Of a DNA stretch of 17,653 bases, positions 13,492 to 17,653 are shown piece by piece. The DNA lies in assembly GCA_965658025.1 (NCBI GenBank), contig CBFHQL010000028.1:1-17653 (forward strand), read 5' to 3'. Position 1 is the first letter of the stretch. Each line of letters opens with the position of its first letter. The notes beneath the pieces are model-generated. The model made no database searches. It was not told where the DNA came from and saw only the letters and a program-made list of their open reading frames with translations. Position numbers and translations under genes: made by a program. The stretch is from UBA3537 sp965658025 (GTDB lineage Bacteria > Bacteroidota > Bacteroidia > Flavobacteriales > Flavobacteriaceae).

Positions 13492-13518
13492 AACCCTTGA
13501 TTATCAAGGGTTTTTTTT
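13492..13518 (+). terminator. Intrinsic terminator after tRNA-Met, also likely serving hisS
   Basis: AACCCTTGA (13492-13500) and TCAAGGGTT (13504-13512) form a perfect 9-pair stem with a 3-base loop TTA, followed by a T-run to 13518. It ends the tRNA transcript. On the minus strand the hisS stop lies in the T-run, so the same hairpin sits just after hisS and may end that transcript too, although its minus-strand T-run is short. Confidence 0.85.
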
Positions 13519-14893
13519 ATGAACTAAAACGCCCTATAAGCGTTTGAAGATTAACGGTTTCTTGTGCACCTGTAGACATATTCTTTAACGCAAATGTGTT
13601 TGACGCCATTTCTTCATCGCCCACCAAAACTACATAGGGAATACTACGTTTATTAGCATACGTAATTTGTTTTTTCAATTTTGAAGGGTCTGGGTAGAGT
13701 TCAGCAATGATTCCATTGGCTCTTAAAGACTGCATGGCTTTATAGCTATACAAACTTTCGGCTGGACCAAAATTGGTGAATAAAACTTGTGTGGTGGATT
13801 GAGCGATGTTTTCTGGAAACAAATTTAAATCTTCCAAAACAAGGGCAATTCGGTCAAGACCAAAACTTATTCCTACTCCACTAACGCCTTTAAGTCCAAA
13901 AATACTAGTAAGGTCATCATAACGGCCGCCACCACCAATAGAGCCCATAGCGACTCCATCTGGCGCAGAAACTTCAAAAATAGCACCAGTATAATAGTTG
14001 AGCCCACGAGCCAAAGTGACATCTAACTTGAGCGTGGCTGTTTTAAGACCTAAGTTTTTTATGGTTGTTGAAATAAATTCTAATTCTGATAGTCCGGCCC
14101 TACCAATTTCAGAAAAACCCAACAATGATTTAAGGGCTGCCAATTGATCTTGGAAATCGCCAGTCATCTTGAATAAGGGTTGCAGGGTTTCAATTCCATC
14201 AGAAGGAATTCCTTTTTGAAGCATTTCTTCTTTTACTTTTTCGGCACCAATTTTATCTAATTTGTCCAAAGCTACCGTGAAGTCAATGAGTTTATCTTGT
14301 GCACCAATGCGTTCTGCAATGGCAGCCAAAATTTTTCTATTATTGATTTTAATAGTGACGCCTTCCAATTTTAAATCCGAAAAAACGGCATCATATAATT
14401 GTATGAATTCGACTTCTTGCCAAAGAGAGTCGGAACCTACAGCATCTGCATCACATTGATAAAATTCTTGAAAACGTCCTTTTTGCGGTCGATCGGCACG
14501 CCACACAGGTTGAATTTGGTAGCGTTTAAAAGGGAAAGTAATGTCATTTTGATACTGTGCAACATAACGTGCAAAAGGTACCGTCAAGTCATAACGCAAT
14601 GCCTTTTCTGAAAGAGAATTTGAAAAACGCGCCAATTGGCCTTCTTCTAATGCTTTTAAATCGGCTTTTTTTACCTTGTCACCAGAGTTTAAGATCTTGA
14701 AAATCAGACGATCACCTTCTTCCCCATATTTGCCCAGAAGGGTTTCAGACAACTCAAAACTTGGGGTTTCTATAGGTGCAAAACCAAAGCGTTTGAAGTT
14801 TGACTTTATGGTACTAAAGATGTATTCGCGTTGAGCAATCTGCTGCGCATTAAAGTCTCTAGTTCCTTTTGCTATGCGTGGTTTTGTTGCCAT
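13517..14893 (-). CDS. hisS: Histidyl-tRNA synthetase
   Basis: It charges tRNA-His with histidine. A 458-residue class II synthetase, of normal bacterial length. Motif 1 region follows GTRDF (residues 10-14). Motif 2 is RYQIQPVWRADRPQKGR (124-140) with FQEFYQCDAD after it. The histidine-specific motif RGLNYYTG is at 296-303, GSIGGGGRYDD at 318-328, and motif 3 GVGISFGLDRIAL at 339-351. The C-terminal anticodon-binding domain covers ~365-458. The gene lies 39 bases after DUF6495 on the same strand and may share its transcript. A 16-base perfect palindrome overlaps the leader just upstream of the ATG. The stop lies in the T-run of the tRNA terminator. Confidence 0.97.
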   Translation of the reverse strand: MATKPRIAKGTRDFNAQQIAQREYIFSTIKSNFKRFGFAPIETPSFELSETLLGKYGEEGDRLIFKILNSGDKVKKADLKALEEGQLARFSNSLSEKALRYDLTVPFARYVAQYQNDITFPFKRYQIQPVWRADRPQKGRFQEFYQCDADAVGSDSLWQEVEFIQLYDAVFSDLKLEGVTIKINNRKILAAIAERIGAQDKLIDFTVALDKLDKIGAEKVKEEMLQKGIPSDGIETLQPLFKMTGDFQDQLAALKSLLGFSEIGRAGLSELEFISTTIKNLGLKTATLKLDVTLARGLNYYTGAIFEVSAPDGVAMGSIGGGGRYDDLTSIFGLKGVSGVGISFGLDRIALVLEDLNLFPENIAQSTTQVLFTNFGPAESLYSYKAMQSLRANGIIAELYPDPSKLKKQITYANKRSIPYVVLVGDEEMASNTFALKNMSTGAQETVNLQTLIGRFSS

Positions 14894-14897
14894 TGGT

Positions 14898-14913
14898 TTT
14901 GTTTATAAACAAA
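14898..14913. promoter_or_regulatory. Perfect 16-base palindrome immediately upstream of hisS
   Basis: TTTGTTTATAAACAAA reads the same on both strands and ends five bases before the hisS ATG. Read on the minus strand it contains GATATTTG-like sequence (one or two bases off a -7 element) just upstream. It might be an operator for a dimeric regulator or part of a promoter, or simply chance symmetry in AT-rich DNA. No regulator is known to me for this site. Confidence 0.35.
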
Positions 14914-14932
14914 TATCTTATTTTTTGAGACG

Positions 14933-15403
14933 CTATCCAATGAGTTGTTCAAAATACTTGAACAATTCTCCTTTGGTGATGCTTGCGCCTTTTTCTATCA
15001 ATTCAAAAATATTTAGGTTTTTGTCGCCTTGAACTTCTTTTTCAGCATTGAAAAGCTCGACCTCATCATCCATCAAATGTTCACGAAGCCATGAAAATCC
15101 TTCTCTCGTGGTTAAATCTACAGATTGAGTATTAATTTTTAATCCAATCAGCGCAATGGTGTTTTCTTTGACTTGAAATAAGTATAAATGTTGTGGCGCA
15201 ATATTTTCCAAATATTCTACTTTCCCCAAAACACCTTCCCAAACCAAATCACTAAAGATGTCCATTTCCTCTTCGGCGACTTTTGGTTGTTTTGCTTTTA
15301 TCGTTTTCCATTCCTCTGCAGTGATGGATTGTGTGGCCAAAAAATTGATAAATTCTTTGTGTAATTCCTCAAATTGTTCTTTAGTAAGTCTTCTGTATTT
15401 CAT
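14933..15403 (-). CDS. DUF6495 family protein
   Basis: A ~156-residue acidic, soluble protein that I assign to DUF6495, a Flavobacteriaceae family usually encoded next to hisS. It begins MKYRRLTKEQFEELHKEFI, has a conserved-looking MDIFSDLVWEGVL (residues ~47-59) and a C-terminal FELIEKGASITKGELF. The frame is open to an ATG at 15412, three codons upstream; the start at 15403 fits the usual N-terminus of relatives as I remember them, but either is possible. Function is unknown; linkage to hisS suggests translation or amino acid status, weakly. It lies downstream of the ribosomal-operon terminator and no clear promoter is visible. Confidence 0.88.
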   Translation of the reverse strand: MKYRRLTKEQFEELHKEFINFLATQSITAEEWKTIKAKQPKVAEEEMDIFSDLVWEGVLGKVEYLENIAPQHLYLFQVKENTIALIGLKINTQSVDLTTREGFSWLREHLMDDEVELFNAEKEVQGDKNLNIFELIEKGASITKGELFKYFEQLIG

Positions 15404-15417
15404 GGTGTACATGGTTT

Positions 15418-15450
15418 AATAAAAAAGGCCTGTTGAAGAAACAGACCTTT
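15418..15450 (-). terminator. Intrinsic terminator of the rpsF-rpsR-rplI operon
   Basis: On the minus strand AAAGGTCTGTT and AACAGGCCTTT form an 11-pair stem (one G-U) around the loop TCTTC, followed by a run of T (revcomp of 15418-15423). It lies about 25 bases after the rplI stop, as expected for the end of the ribosomal operon. Read-through could feed DUF6495 and hisS downstream. Confidence 0.85.
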
Positions 15451-15473
15451 TGAATTTTAAACTTTATTTTCGT

Positions 15474-15926
15474 TTATGCTTTTTCAGCAACAATTTCGAA
15501 AGGTAGTTCGACATGAACATCGCGATGCAAACGTACTTTAGCGGCATATTTACCGAGACGTTTTACGTTACCACCGGTAACAGAAATAAATTTCTTATCG
15601 ATTGTATGTCCTGCTTTTTCTAATGCATCGGAAACATTGATGTTGTTCACAGAGCCAAATAGTTTATCTCCAGCTCCTACTTTAGCAGCAATTTTGACTT
15701 CTAAAGCTTTTATTGCATCAGCAACTTTTTGTGCGTCTTCAATGATTTTTTTCTCTTTGAAAGCACGTTGTTTTAAGTTTTCTGCAAGTACTTTTTTTGC
15801 TGATGTTGTTGCAAGAATTGCTTTACCACCAGGGATTAAAAAATTTCTACCATAACCATTTTTAACTGTTACAACATCATCCTTGAACCCTAGTCCCTCT
15901 ACATCTTGTTTTAATATTAGTTCCAT
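15474..15926 (-). CDS. rplI: 50S ribosomal protein L9 (bL9)
   Basis: A 150-residue ribosomal protein of the large subunit that binds 23S rRNA near the L1 stalk and helps maintain reading frame. The N-terminal domain shows the standard start MELILKQDVEGLGFKDD and NGYGRNFLIPGGKA (residues 23-36), then a long helix (~44-75), and the C-terminal domain with KLFGSVNNINVSDALEK (~88-104). All parts are intact. It is the last gene of the rpsF-rpsR-rplI operon, 13 bases after rpsR. Confidence 0.98.
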   Translation of the reverse strand: MELILKQDVEGLGFKDDVVTVKNGYGRNFLIPGGKAILATTSAKKVLAENLKQRAFKEKKIIEDAQKVADAIKALEVKIAAKVGAGDKLFGSVNNINVSDALEKAGHTIDKKFISVTGGNVKRLGKYAAKVRLHRDVHVELPFEIVAEKA

Positions 15927-15939
15927 AATTATGATAATT

Positions 15940-16233
15940 TTATTTCAATAAATCTGCTACATACGGCATAAGGGCCAAATGTCTGGCTCTTTTTACTGCA
16001 GTTGCAACTTTTCGTTGGTACTTCAATGATGTTCCAGTAAGTCGTCTTGGCAGGAGTTTTCCTTGCTCATTGACGAATTTTAATAGAAAATCTGGGTCTT
16101 TGTAATCAATATATTTGATTCCCGACTTTTTGAAACGGCAATATTTTTTTGCTTTGTTTGTTTCAATGTTTAAAGGAGTTAAATACCTGATTTCACCACC
16201 TTTTTTGCCTTTTGCTTGTTGTTCTATTGACAT
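15940..16233 (-). CDS. rpsR: 30S ribosomal protein S18 (bS18)
   Basis: A 97-residue small-subunit protein that binds 16S rRNA as a pair with bS6. The core is KKYCRFKKSGIKYIDYKD (residues 29-46), LPRRLTGTSLKYQRKV (60-75) and KRARHLALMPY (81-91). It has an N-terminal extension of about 25 residues compared with the 75-residue E. coli protein, usual in Bacteroidota. In a Flavobacterium ribosome structure, bS18, bS6 and bS21 were reported to form a pocket that sequesters the anti-Shine-Dalgarno tail, which agrees with the near absence of Shine-Dalgarno sites in this window. It starts two bases after the rpsF stop. Confidence 0.98.
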   Translation of the reverse strand: MSIEQQAKGKKGGEIRYLTPLNIETNKAKKYCRFKKSGIKYIDYKDPDFLLKFVNEQGKLLPRRLTGTSLKYQRKVATAVKRARHLALMPYVADLLK

Positions 16234-16235
16234 AA

Positions 16236-16574
16236 TTACGCTTTTTCTTTAAGTTTATCTCTTCTTCTTTGCGCCCATGATATGGCGTGCTTGTCAAGTT
16301 TTACCGTGAGGTAACGCATAAAACGCTCGTCACGTCTAAACTCAACTTCAAGTGGACCAATGGCCTCACCAGGAGCAGTAAATTCAAATAAGTGGTAAAA
16401 TCCACTTTTCTTGTTTTGGATTGGATAAGCCAATTTTTTTAGCCCCCAATCTTCTTTTGATACCATCTTAGCTCCTTTAGAAACGAGAAAATCTTCGTAT
16501 TTCTTTACTGTTTCCTTTATCTGGTCTTCAGATAAAACGGGATTTAAGATGAAAACAGTTTCGTAATGATTCAT
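16236..16574 (-). CDS. rpsF: 30S ribosomal protein S6 (bS6)
   Basis: A 112-residue small-subunit protein, partner of bS18, with the usual start MNHYETVFILNPVLSEDQIKE, GAKMVSKEDWGLKKLAYPI (residues 34-52), GFYHLFEFTA (57-66) and FRRDERFMRYLTVKLD (79-94). The RNA-binding ferredoxin-like fold is complete. It is the first gene of the operon, with a clear promoter upstream (16597-16627) and no Shine-Dalgarno sequence in its AT-rich leader. Confidence 0.98.
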   Translation of the reverse strand: MNHYETVFILNPVLSEDQIKETVKKYEDFLVSKGAKMVSKEDWGLKKLAYPIQNKKSGFYHLFEFTAPGEAIGPLEVEFRRDERFMRYLTVKLDKHAISWAQRRRDKLKEKA

Positions 16575-16596
16575 ATATATAATTTTAAAATGGATG

Positions 16597-16627
16597 CAAA
16601 ACTAATTATTTTATATGGTTTAAACAA
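16597..16627 (-). promoter_or_regulatory. Promoter of the rpsF-rpsR-rplI operon
   Basis: On the minus strand TTG (16625-16627) and TAGTTTTG (16597-16604, a TAnnTTTG match) are separated by 20 bases, the normal spacing for the Bacteroidota housekeeping sigma factor. The expected transcription start is near 16590, about 16 bases before the rpsF ATG. Confidence 0.75.
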
Positions 16628-16680
16628 CTTTAATGAATAGCTTTTTTTTAAATTTATTTTTTACCTTTTACCGATGAATA

Positions 16681-16711
16681 TTGGTTTTTATCGAATTTAT
16701 CTTTAAGTTTG
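16681..16711 (+). promoter_or_regulatory. Promoter of the LytTR regulator gene
   Basis: TTG (16681-16683) and TAAGTTTG (16704-16711) are 20 bases apart, a good -33/-7 pair. Transcription from about 16718 supports the ATG at 16747 and excludes the longer frame that begins with TTG at 16681, since that TTG lies in the -33 element. Confidence 0.75.
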
Positions 16712-16746
16712 TAACCTACTATCAACCAATTTTAACCTTTATTGCT

Positions 16747-17466
16747 ATGAAAATCAACTGTATTGTCATTGATCCACATGCACTACAACGCATTAATACA
16801 ATTTCAAAAATTAATAGCCACGATGCATTGCGATTCACCAACGAATTTAGCACATCTACAGATGCGCTTGAATTTCTTGAAGAAAATAATACAGATTTAA
16901 TTTTTCTTGAAATTGATACCCCAAACTTGAATGGTTTTGAATTTTTAGATTTGATCAAAACCACTGGAAAAAAGATGTCAAAGGTAATCATTACTACAAA
17001 AAATACAGATTATGCTTTTAAATCTTACAGATATGATGTTGTTGATTTTTTAGCTAAACCACTGAATGAATCTCTATTTCAGAACGCTATAGATAAAGTA
17101 CTTAAAGTTTTTTCTCCCTCAGTTCAAGACACGGAAACAGATACACAACATATTTTTATCAAAAGTAATTTGAAAAAAAGAAAGGTGTACATCAAAGATA
17201 TTAAATGGATTGAAGCCCTTGGTGATTATGTAAAACTCATTACAAACAATGGTAGTTTTGTTATTTTATCGACCATGAAAGCTTTTGAAAATGAACTCCC
17301 TTCAAAAAAGTTTTTGAGAATCCATAAATCATACATCATCAACCTGAAAAAAGTTGAACGTTACAACAGCAAATTTGTTGAAATTGAAAATTCTCAGATT
17401 CCTCTCAGTAGAAACAAAAAGACTACACTTACAGAAGCTCTTGATGTCGCTTCATCTGAAATTTAA
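16747..17466 (+). CDS. LytTR-family response regulator with an atypical receiver domain
   Basis: A 239-residue transcription factor with an N-terminal receiver domain (residues 1-~120) and a C-terminal LytTR DNA-binding domain (~135-235; HIFIKSNLKKRKVYI, IKWIEALGDYVKLIT, KFLRIHKSYIIN, IPLSRN). In the receiver the usual phosphoacceptor Asp is replaced by Glu55 (LIFLEIDTPNLNG; codon GAA at 16909-16911), and the acidic pair is broken to Asp9-Pro10 instead of Asp-Asp. The conserved Thr and the Lys of KPL are present. So it may be locked in an active-like state or be regulated without phosphorylation. No histidine kinase gene is adjacent. Start chosen at 16747 because the promoter lies upstream. 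Its end overlaps the priA stop region by four bases. Confidence 0.93.
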   Translation: MKINCIVIDPHALQRINTISKINSHDALRFTNEFSTSTDALEFLEENNTDLIFLEIDTPNLNGFEFLDLIKTTGKKMSKVIITTKNTDYAFKSYRYDVVDFLAKPLNESLFQNAIDKVLKVFSPSVQDTETDTQHIFIKSNLKKRKVYIKDIKWIEALGDYVKLITNNGSFVILSTMKAFENELPSKKFLRIHKSYIINLKKVERYNSKFVEIENSQIPLSRNKKTTLTEALDVASSEI

Positions 17467-17653
17467 TAATTATCTACATTAATCACCAAACGAATAGGTC
17501 TGAATAGTTTTGTGCTTAAAAAACTATTTTTGATACGTTGAATTATAGTCTTTGTTTTTTGCAAGGATTGATTATTGGGGATTTTTATCAAAATATTCTT
17601 GTGGTACAAATTTCTTATTCGTGATACAGGTGGAAATTCTGGCCCCAAAACAT
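17463..17653 (-). CDS. priA: C-terminal end of primosomal protein N' (PriA), truncated by the window edge
   Basis: The last ~63 residues of a larger protein that starts beyond the window. VLGPEFPPVSRIRN followed by ILIKIPNNQSLQKTKTIIQ and the end LVINVDNY are typical of the PriA helicase C-terminal domain in Bacteroidota. PriA restarts stalled replication forks. The ATT/Met near the right edge is internal. It converges on the LytTR gene with stop codons overlapping by four bases (17463-17466). Confidence 0.9.
   Translation of the reverse strand, partial: VLGPEFPPVSRIRNLYHKNILIKIPNNQSLQKTKTIIQRIKNSFLSTKLFRPIRLVINVDNY

Noticed and set aside
16681..16746. Longer N-terminus of the LytTR regulator from TTG at 16681
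   Set aside because: This TTG is the -33 element of a good promoter and the -7 element follows, so the added residues would not be transcribed.
1..17653. Mobile elements, CRISPR arrays, phage or transfer genes
   Set aside because: No transposase, integrase, direct-repeat array or unusual base composition was seen on reading both strands.

Overview
The window reads as chromosomal DNA from a member of the Flavobacteriaceae (Bacteroidota), probably marine. The evidence is AT-rich sequence, protein families typical of the group (DUF2805/TIGR03643, DUF4290, DUF493, DUF6495, Lacal_2735, START-like), start codons with almost no Shine-Dalgarno sequence, and several copies of the Bacteroidota promoter -7 element TAnnTTTG (upstream of 162, 7895, 12855, the tRNA, rpsF and the LytTR regulator). 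There are no insertion sequences, phage genes, CRISPR arrays or other signs of recent transfer. Apart from two truncated edge genes, all genes look intact.

Region 1 (162-5504, + strand) is the most interesting part: a tightly packed cluster of ten genes that looks like a light-damage and oxidative-stress module. Order: an uncharacterised 141-aa protein, a DUF2805/TIGR03643 protein, GTP cyclohydrolase I (folE), an uncharacterised 74-aa protein, an SDR-fold protein lacking the catalytic tyrosine, an exported glutathione peroxidase, a 55-aa Lacal_2735-type protein, TspO, an SRPBCC ligand-binding protein and a class I-type CPD photolyase. Most neighbours overlap or sit 0-6 bases apart. The only real gap (3638-3738) holds an inverted repeat and a near-palindrome. 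FolE could supply the pterin needed for a folate antenna, TspO may bind tetrapyrroles, and the peroxidase could remove photo-generated peroxides; these links are inference.

Region 2 (5520-7895, - strand) carries DUF493, DUF4290 and murA. MurA has Asp in place of the active-site Cys, predicting intrinsic fosfomycin resistance. Region 3 (7985-12007, + strand) carries a small P-loop NTPase, a RecQ helicase of unusual layout, fmt and a YqgE/AlgH protein. Region 4 (12004-13284, - strand) holds a class IV aminotransferase and a START-like protein.

Region 5 is a tRNA-Met(CAU) with a near-ideal promoter and a strong terminator (13366-13518, + strand). On the opposite strand follow hisS and DUF6495 (13517-15403), then a terminator and the rpsF-rpsR-rplI ribosomal operon (15474-16574). 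Region 6 is a LytTR-type response regulator (16747-17466, +) whose phosphoacceptor position is Glu rather than Asp, converging on the 3' end of priA (17463-17653, -).

Three convergent pairs (photolyase/murA, yqgE/aminotransferase, lytTR/priA) are 15 bases apart or overlap by 4, leaving no room for ordinary terminators between them. No gene-free stretch exceeds 300 bases.
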